A DNA stretch of 64,000 nt from Microbacterium sp. zg-Y818 (GTDB lineage Bacteria; Actinomycetota; Actinomycetes; Actinomycetales; Microbacteriaceae), in contig NZ_CP126741.1 of NCBI RefSeq assembly GCF_030246905.1, forward strand, positions 1,240,001-1,304,000, written 5' to 3'. The position numbers and the translations under genes are program-made. This document shows positions 20,401 to 30,440 of this stretch, piece after piece. Numbering within the stretch: the first letter of the stretch is position 1; every line of letters begins with the position of its first letter. The notes under the pieces were generated by a model, which did not search any database, had not been told where the DNA came from, and worked only from the letters and a program-made list of their open reading frames with translations.

Positions 20401-20774
20401 TTCTCGATCGCTTCGACCTTGGCTCCGATGAGCTCCACGCCGTACTTGTCGAGGATGCCGGCCTTGTCCAGCGCCATCGCGGCGTTCAGCGCCGTCTGGC
20501 CACCGAGGGTCGGCAGGATCGCGTCGGGCTTCTCCTTGGCGATGATCGTCTCGATCACCTCCGGGGTGATCGGCTCGATGTAGGTCGCATCGGCGAAGTC
20601 CGGGTCGGTCATGATCGTGGCCGGGTTCGGGTTCACCAGGATGACGCGCACGCCCTCCTCGCGCAGCACGCGGCAGGCCTGCGTGCCGGAGTAGTCGAAC
20701 TCGGCGGCCTGCCCGATGACGATCGGGCCGGATCCGATGACGAGGACGGAGTTGATGTCGTCGCGCTTAGGCAT
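17457..20774 (-). CDS. carB: Carbamoyl-phosphate synthase large subunit
   Basis: Makes carbamoyl phosphate from bicarbonate, ammonia delivered by CarA, and two ATP; it feeds pyrimidine and arginine synthesis. It has 1105 residues with two ATP-grasp halves. [21 protein letters not shown] opens the first and [21 protein letters not shown] the second; a C-terminal allosteric domain follows, the likely UMP or ornithine site. ATG at 20774 overlaps carA by 8 nt. The frame is open further upstream but that is carA antisense sequence. Confidence 0.98.
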   Translation of the reverse strand: MPKRDDINSVLVIGSGPIVIGQAAEFDYSGTQACRVLREEGVRVILVNPNPATIMTDPDFADATYIEPITPEVIETIIAKEKPDAILPTLGGQTALNAAMALDKAGILDKYGVELIGAKVEAIEKGEDRQIFKQLVIDAGAEVAASRIAHTMDEVLAAADELGYPLVVRPSFTMGGLGSGFAYDERDLRRIAGAGLHDSPTSEVLLEESILGWKEYELELMRDTADNTVVVCSIENVDPVGVHTGDSITVAPALTLTDREYQKMRDIGIDIIRAVGVDTGGCNIQFAVDPATGRIIVIEMNPRVSRSSALASKATGFPIAKIAAKLAIGYRLDEIPNDITKVTPASFEPTLDYVVVKVPRFNFEKFPAADVTLTTTMKSVGEAMAIGRNYATALQKALRSLEKRGSSFHWGDEERSVDELLEVAKTPTDGRIVVLQQAMRKGASIEQAFEATKIDPWFLDQIALINEVAEFVRTAGELDADTLRTAKEHGFSDAQIAQLRGITEAEVRGIRHALSIRPVYKTVDTCAGEFPALTPYHYSSYDAETEITPSERTKVVIIGSGPNRIGQGVEFDYSCVHASFALSDAGYETIMVNCNPETVSTDYDTSDRLYFEPLTLEDVLEVLHAEAQSGTILGVICQMGGQTPLGLAKGIEAAGYTILGTQPEAIDLAEERELFSRLLDEAGLVAPRSGTAIDVDGAVAIAEGIGYPVLVRPSFVLGGRGMEIVYDTPSLRDYFVRIADQAIIGPGMPLLVDRFLDDAVEIDVDALYDGTDLYIGGVMEHLEEAGIHSGDSSCTLPPMSLGRGEIDRVREATRSIAEGVGVRGLLNVQFAVSAGVLYVIEANPRASRTVPFVSKALGIPLAKAAARIMAGTPIAGLIAEGMLPEQDGSRVPLDAPIAVKEAVLPFKRFRTKDGRMVDSVLGPEMRSTGEVMGIDRDFPTAFAKSQAAAYGGMPLEGTVFISVADDDKRAVILPAHRLQELGYTITATEGTAEILARNGIAVTVVQKYSATIESGEPNIVDLINAGEIDMIVNTPSGGISRADGYEIRAAAVAADKALFTTMAVLGAAVSALPVLREGFRVRSLQEYAADRAADLAASRGARGGR

Positions 20775-21921
20775 TCTTCGTGGTCTCCAGGTTCGCGAGC
20801 ACGAGGTCGCGGAAGCGGTCGAACAGGTAGTTGGCGTCGTGCGGGCCGGCGGCGGCCTCGGGGTGGTACTGCACCGAGAACGCCGGAAGGTCCAGGGCAC
20901 GCAGGCCCTCGACGACGTTGTCGTTGAGTCCTACGTGGCTCACCTCGACCCGGCCGTAGCCGGCGGGGCTGTCGGTGACGCCCTCGATCGGTGCATCCAC
21001 GGCGAACCCGTGGTTGTGCGCCGTGATCTCCACGCGCCCCGTCTGCTTGTCGAGCACCGGCTGGTTGATGCCGCGGTGGCCGAACGGCAGCTTGTAGGTG
21101 CCGAAGCCGAGAGCGCGCCCCAGCAGCTGGTTGCCGAAGCAGATGCCGAAGAAAGGCAGCTTCTCATCGAGCACCGAGCGCAGCAGTACGACGTGATCGT
21201 CGGATGCCGCGGGGTCGCCGGGGCCGTTGGAGTAGAACACCCCCACCGGGTCGATGGCGCGGATCTGGTCGATCGTGACGTCCTGCGGCAGCACGTGCAC
21301 CTCGAACCCGCGCGCGGCGAGATTGGCCACCGTCGCCTGCTTCACGCCGAGGTCGAGCACCGCGACGGCGCCGATGCGCTCGCCGACGGCCGGCGTCACC
21401 TGGGGAGCCGAGACGGAAACCTCGGCCGACAGGTTCTGTCCCGCCATGGTGGGCGCCTCGCGCACGATGCGCAGCTGCTCCTCAGGATCGATGTCTGCGG
21501 CGTCGCCGCTGAAGATGCCTCCGCGCATGCTGCCGGCGGAGCGGATGTGGCGGGTGACGGCGCGGGTGTCGATGCCGCTGATGCCGACGATGCCGTCGGC
21601 GACCAGTGCCTCGTCGAGCGTGCTGTCCGCGCGCCAGTTGGACACGACCCGTGAGGGGTCGCGCACGATGTAGCCGGCGACCCAGATGCGTCGGGATTCG
21701 GGGTCCTCGTCGTTCATGCCGGTGTTGCCGATGTGCGGCGCGGTCTGCAGCACGATCTGACCGGCATAGGACGGATCGGTGATGGTCTCCTGGTAGCCGG
21801 TCATGCCGGTGGCGAAGACCACTTCGCCGAGGGTCGTGCCGCGGGCGCCGTAGGCGCGTCCGGTGTGGCGTGTACCGTCTTCGAGGACGAGGACGGCGGG
21901 TTCACGGGTGAACAAGGTCAC
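20767..21921 (-). CDS. carA: Carbamoyl-phosphate synthase small subunit
   Basis: Glutaminase subunit that supplies ammonia to CarB. 384 residues. The N-terminal half carries [17 protein letters not shown]. The C-terminal class I amidotransferase has its nucleophile Cys at about residue 260 in [21 protein letters not shown], and the His-Glu pair in QYHPEA. The GTG start overlaps the stop of the small membrane protein upstream (GTGA). Confidence 0.97.
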   Translation of the reverse strand: MTLFTREPAVLVLEDGTRHTGRAYGARGTTLGEVVFATGMTGYQETITDPSYAGQIVLQTAPHIGNTGMNDEDPESRRIWVAGYIVRDPSRVVSNWRADSTLDEALVADGIVGISGIDTRAVTRHIRSAGSMRGGIFSGDAADIDPEEQLRIVREAPTMAGQNLSAEVSVSAPQVTPAVGERIGAVAVLDLGVKQATVANLAARGFEVHVLPQDVTIDQIRAIDPVGVFYSNGPGDPAASDDHVVLLRSVLDEKLPFFGICFGNQLLGRALGFGTYKLPFGHRGINQPVLDKQTGRVEITAHNHGFAVDAPIEGVTDSPAGYGRVEVSHVGLNDNVVEGLRALDLPAFSVQYHPEAAAGPHDANYLFDRFRDLVLANLETTKNA

Positions 21922-22442
21922 GCGGGGTCTCCTGTCGTGGGAGCGGGGTCGGATATCTGCCGCAGCGCGTCGACGAGCGCGCGCGCGGAGGTCTCCTGGG
22001 GTCGGAAGTAGGAGTCGACGACGATGGCGTCGCCCTCGGCGGTGGGGATCTGCCAGTCCAGGCGCGCCAGACCGTCGCGCTCGACGACGCGGTCGATCGT
22101 GACGGTGGCCTGCGCGACGCCGTCGATACGGCTGCGGCCGATGAACAGGCGCGGCTGGCCCACCAGGTCCAGCGCCACACCGGCATCCGTCACCGTGACG
22201 TCGGCCCGCGAACGGAAGCCGAGGCCGCGGATGGCGAGCCGCTCGAGCGGTTCCCCGTGGCGGGTCGTGGCGACGTACAGCACCGGGAAGACGCCGATCA
22301 CGGCGGCGCCGGTGGGTATCTCGCCCACGGGAGCGGCGAAGCCGGCGTCGCGGCGGGTGCGTCGGCGCCAGCCCCAGGCGACCAGGCACAGGAGGCCGAT
22401 CGCCACGGCGACGACGATCAGCAGTGCTGTCTCGCGGGTCAT
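21918..22442 (-). CDS. Membrane-anchored PH-like protein of the pyr operon (Rv1382-like)
   Basis: A 174-residue protein with one N-terminal transmembrane helix (about residues 5-24) followed by an RRRTRR stop-transfer cluster. The remainder is a beta-rich cytoplasmic domain resembling a bacterial PH domain. Position between pyrC and carA is the same as Rv1382 of Mycobacterium tuberculosis, so it belongs to a conserved actinobacterial pyr-operon membrane protein of unknown function. ATG at 22442 overlaps the pyrC stop (ATGA), which favours it over an ATG 6 nt upstream. Confidence 0.82.
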   Translation of the reverse strand: MTRETALLIVVAVAIGLLCLVAWGWRRRTRRDAGFAAPVGEIPTGAAVIGVFPVLYVATTRHGEPLERLAIRGLGFRSRADVTVTDAGVALDLVGQPRLFIGRSRIDGVAQATVTIDRVVERDGLARLDWQIPTAEGDAIVVDSYFRPQETSARALVDALRQISDPAPTTGDPA

Positions 22443-23761
22443 GCCCACACCTCCGTTATCTCACGCAGCGCCCCGTCGGCGACCGTCGCGCGGCCGCGGT
22501 GCAGCGTCCACCGCACCTCACCGGGAAGCTCCCGGCCGAGGTAGGGCGAGTTCACACTGCGTCCGCGCAGGTCATCGCGGCCGAAGGTGCGCACCGGCGC
22601 CGGGTCGTAGAGCGTCAGCGAGGCGGCCTCGCCGGCCGCGAGCGGCGCGCCGTGACCGGCCAGGCGCCCGATGCGGGCCGGGGTGGTCGACATGACGCGC
22701 GCGACGTCGTCCCAGCCCAGCAGGCCGGTGTCGACCATCGCCTGCTGCACGACGCGCAAGGCGCTTTCGAGCCCCACCATGCCGTTGGCCGCCGCCGGCC
22801 ATTCGCAGGCCTTGGCCTCGGCGGGGTGCGGGGCGTGGTCGGTCGCGACGATGTCGATGGTGCCGTCGGCCAGGCCTTCGCGCACCGCCTGCACGTCCTC
22901 GGCGCGCCGCAGCGGCGGGTTGACCTTGAAGCGGGCGTCGTAGCCGCGCACGAGCTCCTCGTCCAGCAGCAGGTGGTGGGGGGTGACTTCGGCGGTGACG
23001 GCGATGCCGCGCTTCTTCGCCCAGCGGATGATGTCCACCGACCCCGCCGTCGACAGGTGGCAGACGTGCAGGCGGGAGCCGACGTGCTCGGCCAGCAGCA
23101 CATCGCGGGCGATGATCGACTCCTCGGCGACGGCGGGCCAGCCCGCGAGTCCCAGCTCGGCCGAGACGGTGCCCTCGTTCATCTGGGCGCCGTCGGTCAG
23201 CCGCGGGTCCTGCGCGTGCTGCGCGATGACGCCGTCGAAGGCCTTCACGTACTCCAGTGCCCGCCGCATGATGAGCGGGTCCCAGACGCAGAACCCGTCG
23301 TCGCTGAAGACGCGCACCTGCGCGCGGGACGATGCCATCGCCCCCAGCTCCGCGAGCCGTTCGCCCTTCTGCCCGACCGTCACCGCGCCGATGGGCTGCA
23401 CCGTGACGTAGCCGGCGGCCTCGCCGAGGGCCAGCTCCTGCTCGACGACGCCGGCGGTGTCGGCGACGGGCGAGGTGTTGGGCATGGCGAAGACCGCCGT
23501 GTAGCCGCCGGCGGCGGCGGCACGCGAGCCGGTGAGGATCGTCTCGGATGCCTCGTAGCCGGGCTCGCGCAGGTGCGTGTGCAGGTCGACCAGCCCCGGA
23601 AGGGCTACCAGCCCGTCGGCGTCGATCACGGTGGCGCCGGCTCGGCTGAGACCGGTGCCCACCTCGGCGATGCGCCCGTCGGCGATCAGGAGGTCGGCGG
23701 TGCGGTCAGCGCCTGCCCCGTCGTGGATGCGTGCGCCGCGGATGAGGAGAGTCTCGCTCAT
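22439..23761 (-). CDS. pyrC: Dihydroorotase, class I
   Basis: Cyclises carbamoyl aspartate to dihydroorotate. 440 residues, amidohydrolase fold. Zinc ligands His61 and His63 in [12 protein letters not shown], and the conserved DHAPH motif in the C-terminal half. ATGA overlaps at both ends, with pyrB and with the membrane protein. The length and LREPG motif indicate the long class I type that pairs with aspartate carbamoyltransferase in an operon. Confidence 0.97.
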   Translation of the reverse strand: MSETLLIRGARIHDGAGADRTADLLIADGRIAEVGTGLSRAGATVIDADGLVALPGLVDLHTHLREPGYEASETILTGSRAAAAGGYTAVFAMPNTSPVADTAGVVEQELALGEAAGYVTVQPIGAVTVGQKGERLAELGAMASSRAQVRVFSDDGFCVWDPLIMRRALEYVKAFDGVIAQHAQDPRLTDGAQMNEGTVSAELGLAGWPAVAEESIIARDVLLAEHVGSRLHVCHLSTAGSVDIIRWAKKRGIAVTAEVTPHHLLLDEELVRGYDARFKVNPPLRRAEDVQAVREGLADGTIDIVATDHAPHPAEAKACEWPAAANGMVGLESALRVVQQAMVDTGLLGWDDVARVMSTTPARIGRLAGHGAPLAAGEAASLTLYDPAPVRTFGRDDLRGRSVNSPYLGRELPGEVRWTLHRGRATVADGALREITEVWA

Positions 23762-24723
23762 CGTCCGTCCTCTCCTGCTCGTGCGCGCTCCCCCGCCAGC
23801 AGCAGGTAAAGGGCGGCCATCCGCACGGACACGCCGTTCGTCACCTGTTCGAGCACGGTCGAGCGGGACGAATCGGCGGCGTCGGCGGAGATCTCCAGAC
23901 CCCGGTTCATCGGACCGGGGTGCATGACAATGCTATCGGGCGCGAGACGGCCCAGACGCCCGGCGTCCAGCCCCCACCTTCGGGAATACTCCCGTTCAGT
24001 CGGGAAATAGGCCGCGCCCATGCGTTCCAGCTGAATCCGCAGCATCATCAGCGCGTCCACGCCCTCGTCCAGCGCCTCGTCCAGGTCGTACCGCACGTGC
24101 ACCGGCCACGCCGAGACGTCCTGCGGCACCAGGGTCGGCGGCGCCACCAGCGTCACCCGGGCTCCCAGGGTGGTCAGCAGCCACACGTTGGAGCGGGCGA
24201 CGCGGGAGTGCAGGATGTCGCCGACGATCACGACGCGCAGCCCCTTGAGGTCGCGTCCGCGGCTGTCGCCGGCGAAGAAGCGCTTGCGGATCGTGAAGGC
24301 GTCCAGGAGAGCCTGCGTGGGATGCTCGTGGGTTCCGTCGCCGGCGTTGACGACCCCGGCGGTGATCCAGCCGCTCGTGGCGAGGGTCTGCGGGGCACCG
24401 GAGGCGCCGTGGCGGATGACGACGGCATCCGCCCCCATCGCCTGCAGAGTCTGGGCGGTGTCCTGGAGCGATTCGCCCTTCGACACCGACGAGCCCTTGG
24501 CCGAGAAGTTGATGACGTCGGCCGAGAGGCGCTTGGCGGCTGCCTCGAACGAGATGCGGGTGCGGGTGGAGTCCTCGAAGAACAGGTTCACCACCGTCTT
24601 GCCGCGCAGGGTCGGCAACTTCTTGACCTCACGCTGCTGCGTGTCGGCCATGTCCTCGGCGACGTCGAGGATCTGCAGCGCGTGGGCGCGGCTGAGGGTG
24701 CGGGTGTCCAGCAGGTGCCTCAT
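23758..24723 (-). CDS. pyrB: Aspartate carbamoyltransferase catalytic subunit
   Basis: Condenses carbamoyl phosphate with aspartate. 321 residues. The carbamoyl-phosphate site [13 protein letters not shown] is at residues 48-60, followed by [10 protein letters not shown] and the aspartate-loop region [15 protein letters not shown] overlap with pyrR upstream and pyrC downstream. No pyrI regulatory subunit gene follows, in keeping with PyrR-controlled Gram-positive operons. Confidence 0.98.
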   Translation of the reverse strand: MRHLLDTRTLSRAHALQILDVAEDMADTQQREVKKLPTLRGKTVVNLFFEDSTRTRISFEAAAKRLSADVINFSAKGSSVSKGESLQDTAQTLQAMGADAVVIRHGASGAPQTLATSGWITAGVVNAGDGTHEHPTQALLDAFTIRKRFFAGDSRGRDLKGLRVVIVGDILHSRVARSNVWLLTTLGARVTLVAPPTLVPQDVSAWPVHVRYDLDEALDEGVDALMMLRIQLERMGAAYFPTEREYSRRWGLDAGRLGRLAPDSIVMHPGPMNRGLEISADAADSSRSTVLEQVTNGVSVRMAALYLLLAGERARAGEDGR

Positions 24724-25250
24724 GAGCCGATCGTCACCTCCTCGATGCCGTCGACTTCGGCCAGGCGCACGTTGACCCGCTCGTCGCGGGCGCTGGGGAG
24801 GTTCTTGCCCACGAAGTCCGGCCGGATCGGCAGCTCGCGGTGGCCGCGGTCGACGAGGATCGCCAGGCGCACGGCGGCGGGGCGGCCGATGTCCTGGAGG
24901 GCGTCCAGAGCGGCGCGGATGCTGCGCCCCGAGAACAGCACGTCGTCCACGAGCACCACGGTCTTGCCGTCGATGCCGCCGGCGGGAATGGCGGTGGGGT
25001 GCGGCGCCCGCGTGGGGTTCCGGTGCAGGTCGTCACGGTACATCGTGACGTCCAGCGCGCCGACGGGAATGCTGTGGCCGGAGAACTCACTGACGAGAGC
25101 GCCGATGCGTTCGGCGAGAGTGACGCCGCGGGTCGGGATCCCGAGGATCACCAGGCCGTCGGACCCCCGGTTGGACTCGAGGATCTCGTGCGAGATCCGG
25201 GTCAGTGCTCGGGCGATGTCGGCGTCGTGCAGCACGGTGCGCGTGCTCAT
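24720..25250 (-). CDS. pyrR: Bifunctional pyr operon regulator / uracil phosphoribosyltransferase
   Basis: UMP-responsive RNA-binding regulator of the pyr operon, also a uracil phosphoribosyltransferase. 176 residues. PRPP loop [15 protein letters not shown] at residues 99-113; GIPTRGV and MYRDDL are further family motifs. ATG at 25250 follows an AAGGGAG ribosome binding site with 6-nt spacing; this site lies in the stem of the PyrR-binding hairpin described separately. First gene of the overlapping operon running to gmk. Confidence 0.97.
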   Translation of the reverse strand: MSTRTVLHDADIARALTRISHEILESNRGSDGLVILGIPTRGVTLAERIGALVSEFSGHSIPVGALDVTMYRDDLHRNPTRAPHPTAIPAGGIDGKTVVLVDDVLFSGRSIRAALDALQDIGRPAAVRLAILVDRGHRELPIRPDFVGKNLPSARDERVNVRLAEVDGIEEVTIGS

Positions 25251-25258
25251 CCGCCGCT

Positions 25259-25290
25259 CCCTTCTCCGCCTCACAGGACGGTGTTAAAGG
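25259..25290 (-). promoter_or_regulatory. PyrR-binding hairpin covering the pyrR ribosome binding site
   Basis: The minus-strand leader holds UCCUGUGAGGC (25268-25278), an exact match to the PyrR-binding loop consensus UCCNGNGAGGY. It forms a hairpin: upper stem CCG/CGG (25279-25281 with 25266-25268), a 10-nt loop, an internal bulge, and lower stem CCUU/AAGG (25287-25290 with 25260-25263). The lower stem contains the AAGGGAG ribosome binding site of pyrR. PyrR bound to UMP should block translation directly, as reported for mycobacterial pyrR; there is no room for a Bacillus-style terminator. Confidence 0.8.
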
Positions 25291-25309
25291 TTGCTGGGTG
25301 TGCCCGGCC

Positions 25310-25315
25310 AGCCTA
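25310..25315 (-). promoter_or_regulatory. -10 hexamer of the pyr operon
   Basis: TAGGCT on the minus strand, 60 nt before pyrR. A transcript starting near 25303 would include the whole PyrR hairpin in its leader. No clear -35. Confidence 0.5.
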
Positions 25316-25347
25316 TCGGCCCGCAGGCCGAGTCGACGACGACGCGC

Positions 25348-26922
25348 TCAGGCGGCGGGGCTGGCGGCGGCCCGGTGCAGTTCGTCCTCGACCTGGCTGG
25401 CGCGGATCGGGTGCCCGAGGGTCGACAGGCACTTGCCCGTCTTCAGGTCCCACTTCCAGTCGTGGAGCGAGCAGGTGAGCACGTCGCCCTCGATCTTGCC
25501 GGTCTTGGACAGGTCGGCGCGCAGGTGCGGGCAGCGGCGCTGCACGACCCAGTCGTCGAGCTGGATGTCCTCGGAGACGTCGGACTGCTCGGCGTACCAG
25601 TTCTCGACGTACTCGATGCGGTCGCGCGAGAGGCACTTGAAGAACGTGTAGATGAACTCGTTGAACTTGCCCACGCGGCCGGCCTGGAACTGCATCGACA
25701 GGAAGATCGAGTTCGACCAGTCGATCTCGTGCTCGGCGATGTTGGTGGAGACGAGGTCGGCGGGGATGGTGAACCAGTAGTTGGTCTCCTCCCCCGCGTA
25801 CTCGCGCACCTTGGCCTTGGGGAAGTCGATGCAGAGGTCGAGCTCGCCGATCGTCATGCGCACCGGTCCCCCGACGCCCTCGCGGAAGATGCGGCCGCGA
25901 CGCAGCAGCGGCTCCCACCAGGCCTTGAGTTCGGCGAGCATCTCGGCAGGCGGCAGCACCGGCGCACGAGAGGCCTCTTCGGCGCGGATCTCGTCCTGCC
26001 GGCTGGCGCGCTGCTCCTCGAGGTAGGACCACTTGTCGGAGAAGATGCGCTCGATCTCGGCCTCGGAGTACAGCGTCTGCTCGACCGTCTGCTCGCCGCC
26101 CTCGATGGTGACGACGGTGCCGGGGATGAAGACGTGCCCGTCGTACTTCGGAGCCTCTTGCTTCATACGGGCGAGGAACTGGGCCTGGTCGGTGAAGATC
26201 GAATCGTTCTCTTGGCCGAGGCCGTTGTAGCGGAACAGCTCGTCACGCAGGAACATCGGCGGCCCGGCCATGGGGTACACGTGGGGCGCGTCGACCTTCT
26301 CGATGTAGAACATCGCCCGCTTGTGCTGGGCCTCGCGCTTGAGGTGGGCGAAGTTGACCTTCGCCTCGTCGGGGAGGTCGTAGACCATGGGCCACCAGAT
26401 GGCTCCGGAGAACTGCGTGAAGTAGGCCTCGGGCTTGCCGAAGCTCAGCAGCTTCTCGAGATCCAGCGGGTGCGAGTCGTTCTGGTTGAGGATCGACGCG
26501 GTGCCGTCGTCGACCGAGAGCGACGAGTCGCCGATCGGGCCGTCGCTGGGCGCACGCAGCGGCGTGATCATGATCCGCAGCGGCCCGCGCTCGATGATCT
26601 CCCCCGCCTGGGTGTAGGTGATGTTGTCGTAGCCGAGCCCTCGCAGATCCCGCTCGAGATCATCGGTCGGGTAGTCCGGAAGCAGCACCTCGATGTCCTT
26701 GCGGACGTACTTCTCCAGCATCCACGGATCGAAGTGATCGCGGTGGCGGTGCGAGATGTACAGGAAGTCGGCGTTGCCGAAGCGTTCCCAGTCCAGGGCG
26801 CGGTTGTCGGGGAAGACGAACCACGAACCGTAGAACGACGACTTGATCACCGGGTCGCAGAGGATGGTGCCTCCCGCCGTTTCGATGAACATGCCGGCGT
26901 GGCCGAGCCCCGTGATACGCAT
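25348..26922 (-). CDS. Metallo-beta-lactamase-fold hydrolase with C-terminal Rieske domain
   Basis: A 524-residue two-domain protein. N-terminal metallo-beta-lactamase fold with metal motif SHRHRDHFD (His58, His60, Asp62, His63). C-terminal Rieske [2Fe-2S] domain with both ligand pairs intact: Cys464-x-His466 and Cys484-x2-His487 (in CSLHDWKWD). The order (MBL then Rieske) is the reverse of CMP-Neu5Ac hydroxylase, which combines the same folds. Function unknown; an iron-sulfur-dependent oxygenase or a redox-gated hydrolase acting on a sugar or lipid are possibilities. GGGAGGA lies 5 nt before the ATG. A TAGACT hexamer at 26951-26956 is a possible -10. Its neighbours give no functional clue. 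Confidence 0.85.
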   Translation of the reverse strand: MRITGLGHAGMFIETAGGTILCDPVIKSSFYGSWFVFPDNRALDWERFGNADFLYISHRHRDHFDPWMLEKYVRKDIEVLLPDYPTDDLERDLRGLGYDNITYTQAGEIIERGPLRIMITPLRAPSDGPIGDSSLSVDDGTASILNQNDSHPLDLEKLLSFGKPEAYFTQFSGAIWWPMVYDLPDEAKVNFAHLKREAQHKRAMFYIEKVDAPHVYPMAGPPMFLRDELFRYNGLGQENDSIFTDQAQFLARMKQEAPKYDGHVFIPGTVVTIEGGEQTVEQTLYSEAEIERIFSDKWSYLEEQRASRQDEIRAEEASRAPVLPPAEMLAELKAWWEPLLRRGRIFREGVGGPVRMTIGELDLCIDFPKAKVREYAGEETNYWFTIPADLVSTNIAEHEIDWSNSIFLSMQFQAGRVGKFNEFIYTFFKCLSRDRIEYVENWYAEQSDVSEDIQLDDWVVQRRCPHLRADLSKTGKIEGDVLTCSLHDWKWDLKTGKCLSTLGHPIRASQVEDELHRAAASPAA

Positions 26923-27004
26923 GGATTCCTCCCGTGTCGAACAGTTCCAAAGTCTACGGCGTGCCCTCGGAAGGGGCGGGCCGCTACGCCGTGACAAACG
27001 CGTC

Positions 27005-29977
27005 TCAGGGCTCGAACAGCCCCCGGATGTCGTCGGCGTCGAGCTCGTGCGAGAACAGGTCGTCATCGTCGAGGACCGACTGGAACAGGCGCGCCTTGCG
27101 CTCCTGCAGGGCCATCACCTTCTGCTCGATCGTGCCCTCGGCCACCAGGCGGTACACGTTCACCGGGCGCGTCTGCCCGATGCGGTGCGTGCGGTCGACG
27201 GCTTGGGACTCGGCTGCGGGGTTCCACCACGGGTCGAGCAGGAAGACGTAGTCCGCCTCGGTGAGCGTCAACCCGAAACCGCCGGCCTTCAGGCTGATGA
27301 GGAAGACCGGCGCGTCGCCGTCGCGGAACCCCGCGACGACGTCCTGCCGGCGACGGGTGGACCCGTCCAGCCGGACGTACGGGATGCCGGCGGATTCCAG
27401 CCTGCGCTGTGCCAGATCGAGGAACGAGGTGAACTGACTGAAGACCAGTGCGCGGTGCCCCTCTGCGGCGAGCTCGGTGAGGTGCTCGACGAGGGCGTCG
27501 AGCTTGGCGGAGCCTATGCGGGTGTGACGGCCGTCGATGAGGGCGGGCGACAGGCTCAGCATGCGCAGGAGCGTCAGCGAGCGGAAGACGATGAAGCGGT
27601 TGCGGTCCAGGTCCTGAAGCAGCCCGAGCACCTTCTGACGCTCGCGCTGCAGCACCGTGTCGTACAGCGCTCGGTGGTCGTCACCCAGGCGCACGCGCAG
27701 CTCCTGCTCCTGCTTGGGTGGCAGGTCGGGGGCGACCAGGTCTTTCGTGCGGCGGAGGACGAAGGGACGGATGCGACGGCGCAGCCGGTCGAGCCTGCGT
27801 GCGCGATACGGGGCGCCCTCGGCGTTCTCCGGGGTCTTGCCCTGCTCGATGGGCTTGATGTACTCCGTGCGGAAGCGCTGCCCCGAGGGGAAGAGGCCGG
27901 GGGATGTCAGCGACAGCAGGGCGTGGAGGTCACCGAGGCTGTTCTCCAGCGGCGTGCCGGTGATGGCGAAGGTGACGTCGGCGCGCAGGGTGCGCACGGC
28001 GCGATGCAGCTTCGTCGCCGGGTTCTTGACGAACTGCGCCTCGTCGAGGATGAGCCCCGCCCATTCCACTGCGCCGTACTCGCCTTCATCCAGTCGCAGC
28101 AGCGTGTACGACGTCACGACGACGTCCGCGCCCGCCGCGAGGGAGGCGACGTCCGCGTCGCGCTTGACGGCGCTGGCGTCGATCGTCCGCACGACGAGCC
28201 CGGGCACGAACCGCTCGGCCTCGCTCGGCCAGGTGGCCAGCACCGACGTGGGCGCGACCACCAGGAACGGTCGTCGCTCGCCGGTCTCCCGGGTGTGCGC
28301 GATCAGCGCGAGGGTCTGCAGCGTCTTGCCGAGCCCCATGTCGTCGGCCAGGATGCCGCCCAGGCGCTGCCGCCAGAGGAAGGCGAGCCAGTCGAAGCCG
28401 GCCTGCTGATAGGGGCGCAGCTGGGCCTGCAGCGCGTACGGCACCGGGGTGGGCTCCACGCCGCCCCGGCCGCGCAGGCCCTCGACGGCCGCGCGCCACG
28501 TCACGGCCGGCTCTGCCTGATCGGCGAGGTCCTCGAAGTCGGACCAGAGGGCGCTCTGGTAGCGGCTGATGCGGGCGCCTGTCTCCCACTCGTCGAGCTC
28601 GGCGGCCTCGTCCACGAGCTCGCGCAGGCGGTCAAGCGCCGGGTGCGCGAGGGAGAAGTAGCCGCCGTCACTCAGCAGCATCTTGCTGCGGCGCAGGGTG
28701 AGGGCGCGAAGGAGCGGCGCGAACGGGATGCGGCGTCCGTCGATCGTGACCAGGATGCCGAGCTCGAACCAGTCGGCGTCGGTGGTCTCGACCGTGGTGA
28801 CGGTGATCTCGGGGATGCCGGTGAGCTCCCGGTAGGTGCGGCGCACGCCGGTCACCTCGACCTCGACGCCCTCCAGCTGCTCGAGGCGCGGCAGTACGGC
28901 GTGTGTGAACTGCGCGGCATCCGCTCCGGTGAACGCTTCGGCGAACGCGCTGCCGGGGGCGAACGGCAGATCGCAGGCGCTGCTCCACACGTCTTCGACG
29001 GCCTGGCGTGTGGCGGATTCGAAGGCGCCGTCGCGGTCGGCGGCGGCCGGTGCCGTGAACGGCACGGGCGGCATGCCCGCGTAGTGCCACGACCAGGCGA
29101 GGTCCACCCTGTCGCCGGGGGCGAACGCCACGGCCAGGTGCAGTCTCGGCGGGGCCGCCGGCGGCGCCGTCACCCCGGCGCCCAGCGTGACCGGGGTATG
29201 GCGCGAGAGTCGGGGCAGGTGATCGCGCAGGAATTCGTCGGTCTCGTCGGGTGGCACGACGACCGGCGCGTGCGCGCGCAGCACCGCCCGGACGGGCTCG
29301 GGGACCGCTGCGGCGGCCAGGGTCACGTCGATGCGCTCGCCGGAGGCCGCGAAGCGGTAGAGCCCGACCGTGCCGAGGGGGCGCACCTCGGCCGGGCCGA
29401 CATCGTCGCCGTCGATGGTGACGTGGGCGACGAGGGCGAGGCCCTCGCCGGCGCGCTCGGCCCGCAGCGAAGCGGAGGCGCTCCGGGCGAGCGTCACCTT
29501 CTGCTGCGGTTTTGTGGAGCGCAGCGGAATCCCGAGCGCCGCGGCATCCCCCAGATGCCCCCAGAGCAGCCCGGATTCGACGTCGTCCACCAGCAGCCAT
29601 TCGGAGCCGTCGGGCAGGGTGCCCAGCGTGCGGGCGTCGCGGACGATGCTGTACAGCTCGACGAACCACCGCGCCTGGGCCGGGTCGTAACCGTGGCCGG
29701 GGCGGCGCAGCGCGTCCCACGAGGCGCGTCCCTTGATCCAGGTGTCCGACCGCTCGCTGCGCACGAGCGGCCGCAGACCCACTGCGACGTCGGCGCCGAA
29801 CGTGTGCAGGTCGCGCGGGGTCGCCGTCTGCCAGCGGGGGGCGCTCCACGGCGAACCGTCGCGGCGGGCGCGCTGGCGAAGTTCGACGCCGAGCGCGAGT
29901 GGCGGTGCCGCACCGACACCGGCGGGCGTCGCGAGCAGAGCGCGCCAATCGAGCCGGGTCGGGTCCACGGGTTTCAT
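27005..29977 (-). CDS. SNF2-family helicase / ATPase
   Basis: A 990-residue Swi2/Snf2 translocase. Residues 1 to about 490 form the bacterial SNF2-associated N-terminal region. The motor follows: Walker A DDMGLGKTLQTLAL near residue 545, DEAQ box LILDEAQFVKN near 645, TGTPLEN, the second RecA-like lobe with VFSQFTSFLD, and motif VI DRTHRIGQTRPVNVYRL near 930. Probably remodels protein-DNA complexes or RNA polymerase; the substrate is not known. The ATG at 29977 has GGGGAG just before it and is preferred to a GTG seven codons upstream. No methylase or nuclease partner is adjacent, so a defence role is not indicated. Confidence 0.93.
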   Translation of the reverse strand: MKPVDPTRLDWRALLATPAGVGAAPPLALGVELRQRARRDGSPWSAPRWQTATPRDLHTFGADVAVGLRPLVRSERSDTWIKGRASWDALRRPGHGYDPAQARWFVELYSIVRDARTLGTLPDGSEWLLVDDVESGLLWGHLGDAAALGIPLRSTKPQQKVTLARSASASLRAERAGEGLALVAHVTIDGDDVGPAEVRPLGTVGLYRFAASGERIDVTLAAAAVPEPVRAVLRAHAPVVVPPDETDEFLRDHLPRLSRHTPVTLGAGVTAPPAAPPRLHLAVAFAPGDRVDLAWSWHYAGMPPVPFTAPAAADRDGAFESATRQAVEDVWSSACDLPFAPGSAFAEAFTGADAAQFTHAVLPRLEQLEGVEVEVTGVRRTYRELTGIPEITVTTVETTDADWFELGILVTIDGRRIPFAPLLRALTLRRSKMLLSDGGYFSLAHPALDRLRELVDEAAELDEWETGARISRYQSALWSDFEDLADQAEPAVTWRAAVEGLRGRGGVEPTPVPYALQAQLRPYQQAGFDWLAFLWRQRLGGILADDMGLGKTLQTLALIAHTRETGERRPFLVVAPTSVLATWPSEAERFVPGLVVRTIDASAVKRDADVASLAAGADVVVTSYTLLRLDEGEYGAVEWAGLILDEAQFVKNPATKLHRAVRTLRADVTFAITGTPLENSLGDLHALLSLTSPGLFPSGQRFRTEYIKPIEQGKTPENAEGAPYRARRLDRLRRRIRPFVLRRTKDLVAPDLPPKQEQELRVRLGDDHRALYDTVLQRERQKVLGLLQDLDRNRFIVFRSLTLLRMLSLSPALIDGRHTRIGSAKLDALVEHLTELAAEGHRALVFSQFTSFLDLAQRRLESAGIPYVRLDGSTRRRQDVVAGFRDGDAPVFLISLKAGGFGLTLTEADYVFLLDPWWNPAAESQAVDRTHRIGQTRPVNVYRLVAEGTIEQKVMALQERKARLFQSVLDDDDLFSHELDADDIRGLFEP

Positions 29978-30011
29978 TCTCCCCGCGTGCGCCGACACCG
30001 CCGCGGCGGGG

Positions 30012-30422
30012 TCAGGATGCGCGGGCGATGCGGCCGAGCACGCCGTGCACGAACGAGCCCGAGTCGTCGGTGGAGTATTCCTTGGCGAGCTCCACCGCCT
30101 CGTCGATGGCGACCGCGGCGGGCACCTCGTCGTTGTGCAGGATCTCCCACGTGGCCATCCGCAGGATGGCGCGGTCGACGGCCGGCATGCGGCTCAGCGA
30201 CCAGTCCTTGGAGACACCCGTGATCTGCTCGTCGATCTCTTCGTGGTTGTCGATGACCCCGTCGACGATCTCGCGGGCGTACAGCCACGACGACTCGCGT
30301 GCGGGCTCGCTCGCCGCGCGCTTGGCTTCAGCGGCGAGGGTGACGCCGAGGTCGTCGCCGCGGACGTCGGCCTGGTACAGGATGTCGAGGGCGCGCTTGC
30401 GCGCCTTGGTGCGTGCGCTCAT
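30012..30422 (-). CDS. nusB: Transcription antitermination factor NusB
   Basis: All-helical RNA-binding protein that with NusE binds boxA of rRNA operons. 136 residues; ARKRALDILYQAD at the N-terminus and AIDEAVELAKEYSTDDSGSFVHGVLG near the C-terminus are the family hallmarks. It lies 18 nt after efp, forming the usual efp-nusB pair. Confidence 0.97.
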   Translation of the reverse strand: MSARTKARKRALDILYQADVRGDDLGVTLAAEAKRAASEPARESSWLYAREIVDGVIDNHEEIDEQITGVSKDWSLSRMPAVDRAILRMATWEILHNDEVPAAVAIDEAVELAKEYSTDDSGSFVHGVLGRIARAS

Positions 30423-30440
30423 GAAAAGGCGGCGCCGACG

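Noticed and set aside
17847..20927. A 1026-codon open frame antisense to carB, and similar long frames antisense to gltB, the SNF2 gene and thrS.
   Set aside because: They mirror real genes; the GC-rich third positions of the true frame keep stops out of the opposite strand. The translations are low-complexity (Arg/Gly/Asp/Val) with no domain.
27005..29977. SNF2 helicase as part of a phage-defence system (DISARM or similar).
   Set aside because: No methyltransferase, PLD nuclease or DUF1998 partner adjacent; its neighbours are nusB and the MBL-Rieske gene.
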